A program made the translations under genes and the position numbers. Below are positions 9,538-22,006 of a stretch of DNA of 64,000 nt, in pieces. The notes under the pieces were generated by a model. The model did not search any database. It was not told where the DNA came from and saw nothing but the letters and a program-made list of their open reading frames with translations. Position 1 is the stretch's first letter. Each line of letters starts with the position of its first letter. Source of the DNA: Conchocele bisecta (taxonomy: Eukaryota > Mollusca > Bivalvia > Lucinida > Thyasiridae); assembly GCA_029237695.1 (NCBI GenBank), contig CM055275.1, positions 11,110,899-11,174,898 on the forward strand. Reading direction: 5' to 3'.

Positions 9538-9822
9538 GGAATAGTAGGTTAGTGCCGTGAATGGGAAAACAATATCTGGCATGGTTTAGGGAACGGGATG
9601 GGCGAGGTTCTGCCGAGCCGCGCCAGATATTTTTTCCATTCACGGGATTAACCTATTATTCTATTTATCCTGTCAACACCTACACATGGCTTTAAAATGC
9701 AAACAAATAGCTCCAGTCACCGCACATATTCATACGCAGTGATTAGGTCGTATTGACAGGATATCAAAAATGTTTCACGGCACCGTGTTTCACGGCACAT
9801 ACGCAATGTGTTGACGGGATAA
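9538..9822 (-). repeat. Double-palindrome repeat, inverted copy downstream of the fucosyltransferase
   Basis: Reverse-oriented relative of 6179-6438. It begins with GAATAGTAGGTTAGTGCCG and ends GTGTTGACGGGATAA. It retains the middle block that 6179-6438 has lost (the part containing GCGGTG...GTTTGCATTTTAAAGCCA). Confidence 0.85.
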
Positions 9823-9971
9823 AAATGTACGGTTTGGATTAATATCACAACGAAGAATCGATTACCATCAATATAAATAATACACACCATAAATGTAAGA
9901 AATGTGGAAACGTGCTTTTAGTGAAACAATGAAACACATACGTCATCGTCTTTGGTGCGCAATATATACAT

Positions 9972-10157
9972 CAGCGCTCCAGTTAAGCTGCGTAATTTGA
10001 CCAACTCGGGTTGAAATTTTGTTAATTTCTTCATGAAAAATGGCAAGTTGGAAGTCCTTTAGAATCGTCTCATGGCTCTAAAGCACTTCCAACTTGCCAT
10101 TGTTGACGGAGAAATAAGACATTTACCTCCAAATTGGGCACCTTAACTGGAGCTCTG
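9972..10157. repeat. Foldback MITE (AGCTCCAGTTAAG family)
   Basis: Ends CAGCGCTCCAGTTAAG and CTTAACTGGAGCTCTG are inverted repeats with one or two mismatches. An inner stem of ATGGCAAGTTGGAAG and CTTCCAACTTGCCAT (10039-10102) encloses the loop. Confidence 0.85.
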
Positions 10158-10269
10158 TTAAAATGTCATCAAAATTCACCCATTTGCTAGGAAGACATTA
10201 AAGAAAATCTACTGTGAAAATGACGTCCAAGATTACCTCACGTGATGCCACCTGTGTATGTTATTTATA

Positions 10270-13200
10270 TATATATATGGCCATGTACACCAGTAAACCT
10301 GTACACACATATGAACTTGACAGCATTTGATCTATTTTTTAATAATTTATAATATCCTTATGAGACAGTTCGTTACGAGCTAGCTACAACAATTCGCCTC
10401 CGATATCTTATCTACGGCTACAATGTGACCCATTCAAAAATGTGAGCAACGAAAGTGCTTACCAAAACCTGTTGCATGTACGTCATAATGTAGTAAACTG
10501 TGTTGTATACATTTAAACAAATAATCGTTGATGTAGAACTAGTAAATTGCCAATCATGTTCCCATGGAAGCCATCTTTTCTCTTGTTATTGTTCAACATT
10601 CAACATAACGAAATGAAGCTTTCCAACTTACAAGATGTACATGTAAATGTCAGCTTTGACAGTTTTATATCACTAACAAACACGCCGGATAACTGACTGC
10701 AAAAATCACTCTTCCATGTGTTACATTTAAGAGATGGGGTTAAATCGCTACCCTCGCGAGAGGTATGGAGCGGGGTAGCAATTTTGTTTACGAGCCGGCT
10801 CATCGGGATCTCCATTGTTTGAAAATATTGGCTTCATGTTTCGTAGGGTTGAAAATTATGACAATCACACACTGCAGATGCTGATGAAACGATGAGCTAC
10901 GAGCCGGCTCATCGGGATCTTCATTGTGTGGCTTCATGCTTCACATACTGCAGGGTGCCGTGTCACTAAACTTTCGTATGACGAAGATGTTCGTAAGTGC
11001 ACATTTAGGATCGTCTGGAAATTTCAATTGATGCTCAATAAATAGCCTATGTTCAATAAATGTAAATTCAATAATTGTTTGCAAAAATACATTGTTAATG
11101 TGAAATTTACAGACTATCATAAGTTTGCACTTACGAACATTTTCGTCGTACGTACGAAGTTTAGATCCTGGGGGCTGTTTCACTAAACTTCTTACGACTA
11201 AAATGTTCGTAAGTGCAAACCTATGATAGTCTGTAAATTTCACATTAACAATGTTTTCTTGTAAACAATTACTGGATTTACATTTATTGAGCATAGGCTG
11301 CATAAGCAGCCTATGCTCAATAAATGTAAATCCATCAATTGAACTTTCCAGACGATTCCAAATTTGCACTGACGAACATTTTCGTCGTACATACGAAGTT
11401 TAGTGAAACGGCCCCCAGATCCTGATGAGATGGCTTTATGGTCTACATGATTGAACGGTTACTTCAGCTGCTGTGTCGGTCATCCGCGAATGGGAAATCC
11501 TATGTACAATGGTGTCGGCTAATTCTGCGCGCCTAAGGCTTTCCAAACAAATTTATATGTCATTAACATCCCCAGATTCAGTCGACATTTCCTGAATATT
11601 AAACGCAGTCCCAAGACGTCCTTGCAGGTAAAATATCATGACGTTCTGACGTCAGTAAGTGACGTAAATTGTGTGATGTAAAACACCACATGCGTGTTTG
11701 CAACGTCACATTTGTTTCTGCTAATGCGGCGCATCTGGTAGTGTAAACAAAATGGCAAACAGCATACTGGATCATCATAGCAAAATTGGTATTAAACTTG
11801 AAGCAGAACTATCCAGTGACATCATGACAGTTTAGTTTCGTAGTTGAACAGTTAATTTAGTAAATTAGACAGCTATTCATTCAATCAGTAGGGTCTGAGG
11901 ATTTTACACATTTTGACTATATTAGGAATAACTTTTTACCAAACTATCGGCATGTGATACAATTGTGCCACAGTGTAGCAATTGATCAGCTTGTTTATTG
12001 CAAAATCCACATATTTTATTTTATCACAGTGCGTATGTGCCTTGAAAAATGGTGCCGTGAACTAGTTTTGATATCCTGTCAATACGACCTAATCACTGCG
12101 TATAAATATGTGCGGTGGTTGGGGTTATTTTGTTTGCATTTTAAAGCCATTTGTAGGTGTTGACGGGATACATAGAATATTAGTAGGTTAGTGCGGTGAA
12201 TGGGAAATATATCTGGCGCGGCACGGAAACGGGATGTGCTCGGCAGAGCCTCGCCCATTCCGTTTTCTAAGCCTTGCCAGATATATTTTCCCATTCACGG
12301 CACTAACCTACTATTCTCTATATGACGTACGCGGGTACGTTGATAGGTGCATGCGGACGTTGGATTGGCTGCATCATAAATAAAGCTCAACGTACACGTG
12401 TGTATACACGCGCACATGAATAACGATTGTGTTGTGAATTACTCCATCCACGTGTTTCAAAGATATCGCATGAGGATATGTGTATGGCAAGCCAAATGCA
12501 CAATAATTCCCTAAACCATGGTTTGGAGCAACCCTAGTTGAGACTCCCCAAACCCTAGTTTGGGCTTAAACTGCCATTTGAGATCCCAAATGGTGGTTTT
12601 CTTAAATCCTGGTTTGGGCAATTATTGTGCACTTGGCGGCTCAAACCACCGTTTAGACTCCGAAACAAGGGTTTCTGATAGCCTAAACCACGGTTTGAGC
12701 TTAAACCCCAGTTTAGAATGCCCAAACCCTAGTTTAGGCTCGCCAAATGCACAATAATTCACTAAACCCCTTTTTCACCATATATTCACCATGGTTTAGG
12801 CTCCCAAATCCCAGTTTGAGCAATTATTGTGCGCTTGGCCAGAAACAGGGGTCCGTTTCACTAAACTTCGTACGACTAAAATGTTCGTAAGTGCAAACTT
12901 ATGATAGTCTGTAAATGTCACATTAACAGTGTAAGCAGCCTATGCTCAATAAATGTAAATCCATCAATTGAAATTTCCAGACGATCCTAAATTTGCCCTT
13001 ACGAACATTTTAGTCGTACGAAGGTTAGTGAAACGCCCCCGGCGTTCAGCGGAGCTATACTAGAAACTGCCATGGAAGCATCATGACCTTGACATTGTAT
13101 GGCAAACACCACGTGGAGCAGTACTGGGACCTCACATTCAGCGGTGCCGTACTAGAGACCGCCATGGACTCGTCTTGACCATAGCATGGCATGACAACTG

Positions 13201-13638
13201 TGGGACCTTATGATTGAGCATTCGCGTTGGGAGGATTATCATTAAGAAAGTATGCAGAGACTGGCATAGAGCAGGAACCGCCATGGATGGCTCATGCCCT
13301 TGACATTGCCATATGAAGGACTCCGAGACTTGCACATTTAATGTGCTACAACAGTGACTATCACAGTGGCCTTACTCGAAAATGCCATGGACGAGTCTTG
13401 ACCTTGACATTGCTGCATTTGGACCTTGCAGGATTATATGCATTAAAACATGCATAAAAACAGCAGTATCTGCCATGAACGGATCATGAAATAGTGGCAC
13501 ACAGATGCTAGCAAGGCATAGATCAACAATATCAAGGGATTTTGATGAAATATGGCGCATCAATCTCATCTTGTTAAGCTGCATTTGGTGGTCTCGGTAC
13601 TTTGGCCCAAACTTCTGTCGTTTTTGCAAAGAATCAAT
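10270..13638 (+). repeat. Segmental duplication, copy 2
   Basis: Direct copy of 1-3457. It carries the same nested elements: foldback cluster (about 10950-11410), double palindrome (12034-12322), dyad cluster (12488-12838), MITE (12854-13035) and tandem-core repeats (13047-13540). The matching sequence begins just after a TA-rich run and ends at about 13638, in the middle of the foldback element at 13539-13739. Confidence 0.93.
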
Positions 13639-13739
13639 TTCTGTGTCTTCGCAAAAACGACATAAGTATGTGCCAATCTCTCGGGACCACTAAATGCAGC
13701 CCACGAAGACGCGTTTGCTGTGCGATATTTCGTCAAAAT
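13539..13739. repeat. Intact foldback MITE spanning the duplication border
   Basis: The left arm TTTTGATGAAATATGGCGCA and right arm TGTGCGATATTTCGTCAAAA are inverted relatives. GCTGCATTTGGTGG pairs loosely with CCACTAAATGCAGC, and the centre is CGTTTTTGC / GCAAAAACG. In copy 1 only the left half is present (to 3457). Same family as 4838-5568. Confidence 0.82.
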
Positions 13740-14953
13740 TTGTTGCCTTTATTAAGGAAAATATCAAATAATACTTACTTTGGAGTAGGCGCTCTTTCAA
13801 CACGTTCAGCCATTGTTGTTGTTGTTGTAGCCACACGATCATGCACTTTAATAATGCTCGGGATCAAGGTCGAAGTTACTTTCTGTTAATGGACAGGTTT
13901 TAGGTTATATCCTGGTAACATGGAAATGCCATTTCGACCAGAGTATATACGTTATTATTTTAGGAATTTTATCGAAACTGTAAATTCAAAGCAGTTCTAG
14001 AATAAATTTTGCATCTTCTGAAATGTTTGATATAATGTCCACAACCGAGACATGGAGCATAAAAATAATTATCTAAGGCATGACGGGACGGGTGAAAATA
14101 GCAAAAATTCACTGCTTTTCTGAGGGCGGCGGGTGACTTATAAAAATCACCGCCTCTCCCAATTAAATTAAGGAGGCTCTTGCAACAAATAATGAAAAAT
14201 ACTGAATACAAATGAAATACAAATCGCGAGCCACAATAAAAATTCTGTAACCGCACCAGACGTGTATATTTATTTTTTTACAAAGTTGAAGGAGGAAAAC
14301 CCAAAATATCCAAAAAACAAATATAATAATGTATTTTTATTATTCAACTTAAAAAATAAAATTTCTAGATGGTAAACTATCAAGTAACAGTATTGTATGT
14401 TATTACACACAACCGTACACAACCACATAATTTACATTTAAAGACATATTCCTTCTTACTTTTGATTGGTGGAAAATTTTGTGAATATTAACTAGCGTCA
14501 AATGACGCGCATACGCGATCCAATGGGATAAACCCGAGATGCTGGGGTTGCTAGTCGGAGGAGATTTTGAGCAGAGGTCGATTATAAATTAGCCGAATAA
14601 ACACATCTTACGTGATTATACGTGGCTGAAACTTGTTCTGTTTAACAAATAAAAGCTTTAAATTAGCCCAATAATCGGCGTATGTTGGCGTATATGGCCA
14701 TCAGAGCCAACTATGGACTTCAACAACAACAACTTCCGGGTTCAAATCTCTTCCGGCGTTCAGCTCATTACGTATTCAAAATTGTGTTATTTGGCTATAT
14801 TTAAAGTTTTAAACGGAGATAATTGCCAAAAATGCAAACTTTATCGGTTGATGCAATTTGGAAGTGTTACAGCAAAATTCGCCTTCGTAGATTACCGAAT
14901 AGCGGAGAAAAGGGTTGCTACAAACTTTTTCAGAATTCGATGGATGACCAATA
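13740..14953. other. No recognised gene
   Basis: About 1.2 kb of AT-rich sequence with short ORFs (up to 95 aa) that show no family motif. A minor (GTT)n run is at about 13814-13828. I see no convincing exon. Confidence 0.5.
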
Positions 14954-14985
14954 TATTAGCCGATCTATAAATAGATCGGCTAATA
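14954..14985. repeat. Perfect short palindrome
   Basis: TATTAGCCGATCTAT and ATAGATCGGCTAATA flank a two-base centre. It lies in otherwise unassigned sequence. Confidence 0.9.
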
Positions 14986-15294
14986 AAAACAATAGCACGT
15001 TTCTAAACAGGTTATAACAGAAAACTATCAACTTGAAGGTCACGGACTGAAGGATTACATTGCCAGCCAGAATAATTTATAGAAGGTTAACCCTTAGAAT
15101 GCGGGAACCGAAAATAGTCGTCAGCTGATAATTCATATTTTGTCTTTTCTCTCAGTAAAAACATGGTTTGGAAGCATTTTGGAAATGATTCTAAAGTGCT
15201 GCCAAACCAAGTTTTTGATGAGACAAATGGAAAAATAAAAAAATATTCAGAAGACGACACAAATTAATTCAGCATTGTAAGGGTTAAAACAGTA

Positions 15295-15765
15295 TGAGAC
15301 TACAAGTAATTTGACCTTGACATAGGGGCACATGGGCAGCATGAGTGGGACACAGAATGAATATATGGATGATGACTAATAAGCATATGAAGTTGGGCAC
15401 AGGGGCCGCATGAGTGGGATACAGCATGAATATATGGATCGTGACTAATAAGCATATGAAGTTTCAAGTCAATGTGACTTAGGACTGCAGAGATATAAGG
15501 TATTTAAAAACTCTAACATAGATTTCGGAACGCAAACTTCTACGTCATTTGACCTTGACATTTGGCACAGGGGCCGCATGAGTGGGATACAGCATGAATA
15601 TATGGATCATGACTAATAAGCATATGAAGTTTGAAGTCAATGTGACTTAGGACTGCAGAGATATAAGGTATTTAAAACTTTAACGCAGATTTCGGACGGA
15701 CGGACGGACGCACGGACATCATTATGATCACTATGTCTGCTTTCCACAAGCGGGCTCGACAAAAA
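15295..15765 (+). mobile_element. Tandem-core (pearl/HINE-like) element
   Basis: Three diverged cores contain GACCTTGACAT, GGGGCCGCATGAGTGGGATA and ATATGGATCATGACTAATAA. They are followed by an ACGG-type microsatellite at 15697-15719 (GGACGGACGGACGCACGG) and a short tail with CCACAAGCGGGCTCGACAAA. The order cores, microsatellite, tail matches the pearl layout. Confidence 0.65.
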
Positions 15766-15837
15766 AAACACATAAATTATGTCGTGCCCACGAGATATTT
15801 AGGTGTTTTTTTATTTATCTCGTGGCCACAACTTACT

Positions 15838-16150
15838 ATGTATGTTTGTTTGTTTGTTTATTGGTGTTTAACGGCCTATCGAGAAAAGATATATTCAGCC
15901 CTGAAATTAAAATAACCTGACCTGGTGCCAGGTCCATACCACACCAGTCACTTGGCCCCTCCCCCTAAATAGGGTTACGAATAATTGTAATACTCACATA
16001 AGGGGTATAACCAGATTCAACTGTCACATACAAAATGCCAAAGACGTATGTGAGGGTCAAACCAGGTATCAAGTCAGAATTCCGGTAAGGATGAAGCCCG
16101 ATCGTTAAATTACCCATTGCATACTCCCACCTACCAGCACTTATTATGTC
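15838..16150 (+). repeat. SINE-like repeat, copy 1
   Basis: Begins with a (GTTT)n run and GTGTTTAACGGCCTATC, then a block starting CAGCCCTGAAATTAAAATAA through GGTGCCAGGTCCATACCACA to a region around CCGGTAAGGATGAAGCCCG. The same blocks in the same order occur at 19428-19812 and 21247-21700. Short fragments with the TTTAACG(A/G)CCTA(T/C)CAACAGC motif occur elsewhere (about 32936, 39640, 47690). No ORF. Confidence 0.72.
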
Positions 16151-16166
16151 TCACCACGAGATAAAT

Positions 16167-17100
16167 AACAAGAGGGCCATGATGGCCCTAATTCGCTCAC
16201 CTGACTCCATGAACACCAGAGAAGAATGTGACATTGAGTTCATATGTGTTTTTAAAAAAAGGTGCTATTTTTAGATGGCGGTCATCTTGGATTAAGCGAT
16301 GACTCTTATTTTACCAAATCTGAAAATGCTTCACCCAAGGATCTTAATTGCCTTGAATTTTTGCCAGCATCGGCCATGTGGTTCCTGAGAAAAAGACGGA
16401 TAAATGGACCTTTTGACGGCCATCATGGATGACATAATTATCCGATTCCGACAAATATTGCACAAGAGCAATCGCCTCATCGATACCTTCAATTTGATAT
16501 ATGACAGGAGCATATTCGGTCAAAAATAAAATTTGACCCCACGGACCACGCCCATTTTTGACCTCGGGGTCACCATTTTAACACCTTTGAAAGAGCATTC
16601 TACATCGATCATTTCTACCAACTTTCGTCGAAATCCGGCTGGCGATTCATGAGAAGAAGATTTTTTAAGAATTTTTGCTATTTTTAGACGGCGGCCATCT
16701 TGGATTAGCGACGACCTCCGTTTTAACAAATCTGAAAAGGCTTCACCCATGAACCTAACTGTGAAGTTCGGCCACCATGGGCCAAGCGGTTCGTGTGAAG
16801 AAGAATTTTGAAATCTCTAATAAAAGAACGACCTTTTGACCTTTCGGCGGCCATCTTGGATGACATGACCATCCAATTTCGACAAAAAATGTACCAGAGC
16901 GATCGCCTCTTTGATAACTTCGATTTGATAGAGACATGACCATATTCGGTAAAAAATAAAATTTGACCCCAATTTGACCCCACGGGCCACGCCATTTTTT
17001 GACCCCGGGGTCACCATTTTAACAACTTTGAAAGAGCATTGTACATCGATCATTCCAACCAAGTTTCGTCGAAATCCGGCCAGCGGTTCATGAGACGAAG
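16167..17100 (-). repeat. Long dispersed repeat with ATGGCCGCC-type units, inverted copy
   Basis: Begins AACAAGAGGGCCATGATGGC and AATTCGCTCACCTGACTCCA, then repeats of GGCGGCCATCTTGGAT and TGACCCCGGGGTCACCATTT. It is the reverse complement of 17103-18253. Repeated peptides such as VKMVTPGSKMGVARGVK in its ORFs come from the repeat unit and are not a gene. Confidence 0.85.
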
Positions 17101-17102
17101 AT

Positions 17103-18253
17103 GTTTAGCTCACCTCAGCGAAGCTCATGTGAGCTATTGTTACCGCAATGTGTCCGTCCGTCGTCCGTGAACATTTTCAAACGTCTTCTCCTCGGTAACC
17201 ATTGGGCCTGTAGTCACCAAACTTCATGGTCATGGTCCTTAGGTAGGGGGATTACACAATTGTTAAACAGACGTCAATACGTAATCCAAGATGGCCGCCG
17301 TCTAAAAATAGCACAAATTCTTCAAAAATCTTCTCAAGAACCGCCTACCGGATTTCGGCAAAACTTGGTTGGAATGATTGGTGTACAATGCTCTTTCAAA
17401 GTTGCTAAAATGGTGACCCCGGGGTCAAAAATGGGTGTGGCCCGTGGGGTCAAATTTTATTTTTGACCGAATATGGTCATGTCATATATCAAATTGAAGG
17501 TATCAAGGAGGCGATGACTCTGGTGAATTATTGTCGAAATCGGATGGTTATGTCATCCAAGATGGCCGCCGAACGGTCAAAATGTCGTTCTTTTATTACA
17601 GATTTCAAAATTCTTCTTCACACGAACCGCTTGGCCCATGGTGGCCAACCTTCACAGTTATGGTCCATGGGTGAAGCCTTTTTCAGATTTGTTAAAATGG
17701 AGGTCATCGCTAATCCAAGATGGCCGCCGTCTAAAAATAGCATACATTCTTAAAAAATCTTCTTCTCATGAACCGCTCCCCGGATTTCGACGAAGCTTGG
17801 TAGGAATGATTGATGTACAATGCTCTTTCAAAATTGTTAAAATGGTGACCCCGGGGTCAAAAATGGGCGTGGCCCTTTGGGTCAAAGTTTATTTTCGACC
17901 GAATATGGTCATGTTATATATCAAATTGAAGGTATCAGAGAGACGATCGCTCTGGTGAATTATTTGCCAAAATCGGATAATTACGTCATCCATGATGGCC
18001 GCCAAAAGGTCCATTTATTCAAATTTTTTAACGTCTTTTTTCAGGAACCACATGGTCGATGCTGGCCAAACTTCATAGTAAGTTAAGATCATTGGGTGAA
18101 GCATATTTAGATTTGGTAAAATGAGAGTCATCGCTTAATCCAAGATGACCACAATCTAAAAATACCTCAAATATTTTAAAACACATATGAACTCGATGTC
18201 ACATTCTCCTCTGGTGTTCATGGAGTCAGGTGAGCGAATTAGGGCCATCATGG
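17103..18253 (+). repeat. Long dispersed repeat with ATGGCCGCC-type units, direct copy
   Basis: Starts TTTAGCTCACCTCAGCGAAG and ends at GGTGAGCGAATTAGGGCCAT. It contains at least two internal units with CCAAGATGGCCGCCGTCT and AATGGTGACCCCGGGGTC. Together with 16167-17100 it forms an inverted pair with only a short centre. The family has further copies at 23038-23902 (-) and 40971-42058 (+). Confidence 0.88.
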
Positions 18254-18438
18254 ATTAGCGATGACCCCCCATTTTAACAAATCTCAAAAGGCTTCACCAA
18301 TGGACCATAATTTTTAAGTTTGGCTACCATGGGCCACGCGGTTCATGTGAAGAAGAATTTTGAAATTTCTAATAAAAGAACGACCTTTTGACCTTTCGGC
18401 GGCCATCTTGGATGACATAACCATCCAATTTCGACAAT
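18254..18438 (-). repeat. Fragment of the same dispersed repeat
   Basis: Inverted fragment with TTTGACCTTTCGGCGGCCAT, abutting the end of the previous copy. It stops where a duplicated exon-like segment begins (about 18440-18572). Confidence 0.8.
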
Positions 18439-18483
18439 AAATGTATTGCGAGCCTGTGTGTGGGGTGTGCTTTGGGGAATTAG

Positions 18484-18572
18484 CTGAGGTCTGAAAAATC
18501 GAAAGAGAGATTTCGTTATCTTCAAAACCTTTATTGCTCTTCGGCATGCGAACTGCAACTGCCGAATATTTA
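18484..18572 (-). pseudogene. Duplicated copy of an exon-like segment
   Basis: About 85 bases match 22007-22088. On the minus strand the copy reads MPKSNKGFEDNEISLSIFQ, one residue different from the other copy. It lacks the GTGAGT donor and instead continues into ACCTCAGCTAATTCC before meeting the dispersed repeat. It looks like a displaced, probably non-functional piece; a spliced (retrocopied) origin is possible but unproven. Confidence 0.4.
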
Positions 18573-19427
18573 AAAAAAAGTGTAACATATCAACATACAT
18601 GTACGTGTAATAGCATGATATAGATATGTTGTATGGACCATCACGACTGTAACTGCCATGACAGGTGGTACTCGATTAACTTCTTATGGGGAAAATTAAC
18701 TCACGGCATGTTTATCAATTAATGCTGCATACTCGGACCATTTTACGTTCATTCTAAGTAAAACTCAAAGTAGTGTGATGGCATTATAGTCAACAGAGTC
18801 CACCATATGACAGTCAAGCCAGATATTCCATACAACTACTAATGAGAATATGTTAACACAGGCGATCTGAATATAAAAGAGTTAAATACACACACACGAT
18901 TATCTTAGCTCACATTATAAACCAGGTAATGTATTAAACGGCTGCAGACAAATGATGTTAATTTGAACCTTAGTGCGTGCAGAGATGTTATGTTTTGCGA
19001 AATCCCTATTGGTTTGTTTAATTAGTTTAATCCTTTTAATGGCTATGTGAACTTCATATTGAAACAGGGACTGCCTATAGATATGTACTCAGAGCCGTTA
19101 AATATAGATGTAGTTTATGGAACAGTAGATTTGTAGCTTATATTCAAGACTGGGAATTGGCTTGATTACTGTATCCTAAGGATGTGGTGCAGTAATTTCC
19201 AATCCAGACTTAGTCAACAGACTGACTATGATTTATCAGTAATATTCGCATGGCATGTGCCTATATATCATTATTTAAACAACTGCCGTGTAAGGCTGCA
19301 TTGGCATTTATATAAATACCAGAGAACTATTGGTTATGTGACGTAGTGCGTATAATTACAAGGCGTGCAAGCGTGTAATGCATATAGTACTGCATATTGT
19401 CACACGTCAGTATGAATACTGGTTTTG
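18573..19427. other. No recognised feature
   Basis: AT-rich single-copy-looking sequence. It may be intron of a minus-strand gene whose candidate exons lie at 20779-20891 and 22007-22063. No motif was recognised. Confidence 0.4.
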
Positions 19428-19812
19428 TGTGTTTGTTTATTAGTGTTTAACGGCCTATCAACAGCTAGGGTCATGTAAGGCCGGGCAAACGGGTTCGATC
19501 CCATTTTAACCTGCTGCATTGGGGGGAAAATCCCAAAATCAGAACGGAATATTTACATCGAGAACAAATATATTCAGCCCTGAAATTAGAATAACCTGAC
19601 CTGGTGCCAGGTCCATACCACACCAAGTCACTTGGCCCCTCCCCCTCAAATAGGATTACGAATATCGTAATCCTCACATAAGGGGTATAACCAGATTCAA
19701 CTGTCACATACAAAATGCCAAAGACGTATGTGAGGGCCAAACCAGGTTTCCAGTCGGGATTCCGGTAAGGATGAACCCTGATCGTTAAATTACCCATCGC
19801 ATGCTCCCACCT
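19428..19812 (+). repeat. SINE-like repeat, copy 2
   Basis: GTTTGTTTATTAGTGTTTAA, then GGCCGGGCAAACGGGTTCGA (a tRNA B-box-like GGTTCGATCCC), then the CAGCCCTGAAATTA block shared with 15838-16150. The B-box-like match suggests a tRNA-derived SINE, but no clear A box was identified. Confidence 0.72.
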
Positions 19813-20778
19813 GCCACCCACATCAATACTGGTAGGGTGTCAACCAATAGTTTGCTACTTCCGTTAAACTGAATTTTGAACAGGTTGTGGTTATAAGAGT
19901 GTATCACTCTTATCCAAATGTCATTACAATATGTCACATTACCAAGGTGAAAACAATGCAGGACATAATTATATCCTCGCACAACAAACATGAATACATT
20001 TTTTTCACACAGATATATACTGTACATACAGATAACAATAACACATAATTGTGTTGCCGCATATTGTAACCTAGCAATATGTATCCTAAATAGAACAATT
20101 TCCAAAACTCATCCTAATATATAATTACAACAATGTATCATTAAATCGGACAGATATTTAATGGAAATTTAGTAAAATTACTTATTAATAAAATATATTT
20201 ATAAGGCGTGCTTACTGACATTATCATGATTATGTCATAATTGTAACTCTAAAAAATTGTGCATCCATTTTCAGACCATTTCAGAGGCAACTGCATATTT
20301 TCATAATTTCCGCGTAAGCTTTTTACCACACATATAAGGGTCTAACAAACATTTCAAACAATGGGACTTAAACCCGTTATAATAATAGTGTGAGCTTTAG
20401 AATGTTATCCCGGTATACATGTTGTTTAGATTCTCACAGAAAAATATCTAACGTGGCATGATCGCATTCGCTACATTAATCAATTCCAATAATTTTTAAC
20501 CAACATGTGCGGTACCATGTTAAATTCTACATCATCCAAATAGGATTGCCAATGTACAATCGATAATTTGGGACATGGCCGTCATAGACGCCGAAAATAT
20601 GATATATAGCAGTATATTAAACTTTCGGCTTGTTGACTGTGTGTGTCTACACATTAACAATCTTATTGTGTAGCAAATGCAAAACAGGCAAGCTCAAAGA
20701 TGTGAAAAATGGAATATACATGATCCTACAGTATCCGTGTACAGCATTGACATTATTAAATAAATATTTCAATTATAC

Positions 20779-20891
20779 CTTGACAGACAGCAGAAAATGA
20801 TGTAACAATTGCTTAGCTAAATCAGCCCCTTCAGGTAAATACGTATCAATTTCGGTAAATCCTTTTGTTTTCTTCACTAGGGGACGCCACT
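20779..20891 (-). CDS. Candidate internal exon, unknown protein
   Basis: On the minus strand a pyrimidine-rich TCAATAATTTCAG acceptor precedes 113 bases that are open in one frame. They end at GTCAAG followed by GTATAA, an acceptable donor. The peptide includes WRPLVKKTKGFTEIDTYLP followed by EGADLAKQLLHHFLLSVK, with a mixed, protein-like composition. The reading frame is also open upstream to an ATG pair at 20982, so an alternative is a first exon starting there. I do not recognise the family. Surrounding sequence 19813-21246 shows no other exon I can support. Confidence 0.35.
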
Positions 20892-21246
20892 CTGAAATTA
20901 TTGACTTGTAGGAAAGACAATAATCGACATATAATATAGCAATATTGAACAGGCGTACAAAGTCCACATTTGGATACATCATTAATTAAATTTCTCCTAA
21001 AGGTATAGTCATGGTAACTATACAATTTGTACTCACACAAGTATTTAACAACTGGTTAAAGTTTCAAAAGTTCAACTTCTGCACGAGTCCGCTATCTCCT
21101 ATTTAGATAGGTACAAAGGATGATAACTGTGAATAGCCAGAAGACCAGTTATAGGCTACAGACAACTAATTGTGATGTGCAATATCACGAGTAATCAGGC
21201 AAAACAATCCAATAGCTGATCATTTCTATTTTTGAGTTACATGTAC

Positions 21247-21700
21247 TTTCGTTTGTTTGTTTGTTTGTTGGGGTTAAACGGCCTATCAACAGCTAAGGTA
21301 ATTTAAGGCCGGGTCAATGGGTTTAGTACTAAATCCCATATATTACCTGTACAAGTACATGTACATGTTCAAGTACATGTACAAATGGGGGGGGGGGGGG
21401 GGCATCCCAAAATCGGAACTGAACATTTACAATAACACAACTATATATTCAGCCCTGAATCAGAATAATCCTGATCTGATGCCAGGTCCTCGCCACACCA
21501 GAATCACTTGGCCCCTCCCAAAAATCAGTAGGATCAGTAATAATCTTACTACTTTTATAATGGGCAATAACCCAATTGAACTCCCAGGTAAGTAAAGAGC
21601 CAAAGATAAAAACGTAACTGAGGGTCAAACCAGGCAAATCGTGATTCCTATAAGGAGGAACCCATTCTCATTCGCCCGAACACCACCCACAGCCATGTGC
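21247..21700 (+). repeat. SINE-like repeat, copy 3, with G tract
   Basis: (GTTT)n, GGGGTTAAACGGCCTATCAA, CAACAGCTAAGG, then a tandem GTACATGTAC-type stretch and a run of about 16 G near 21387-21402, then the CAGCCCTGAATCAGAATAAT block. It is the most diverged of the three copies. Confidence 0.7.
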
Positions 21701-22006
21701 TTTCGTACAATTAAATTACGTCTTATTCGTAAACATATGAAAAAGACCATAAAATGCAAATTTCAGTTACGTCAAAATTACTACGGACATTAAGGACTAA
21801 AAGTACAAAGCATGCCTTAATAGGTTATTTCATTTTCGCTGTCTGCATTCTGGTTTCTCAAAAACATTTAAACTAGAGCAACATGTACAATTATAATGTT
21901 CATATTCCATAACACACTATGCAAAAGGTAAATCATGTTTCATAACATACAAAGTAAATGTACACGTAACTATCAACACAGAGGACATATGAAAACTTTC
22001 ACTCAC

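Noticed and set aside
16520..18086. Repeated peptides with VKMVTPGSKMGVARGVK, present also at 22950-23560 and 41241-41817
   Set aside because: They arise from a dispersed repeat unit in both orientations and are interrupted by stops; conservation follows the DNA repeat, not a protein.
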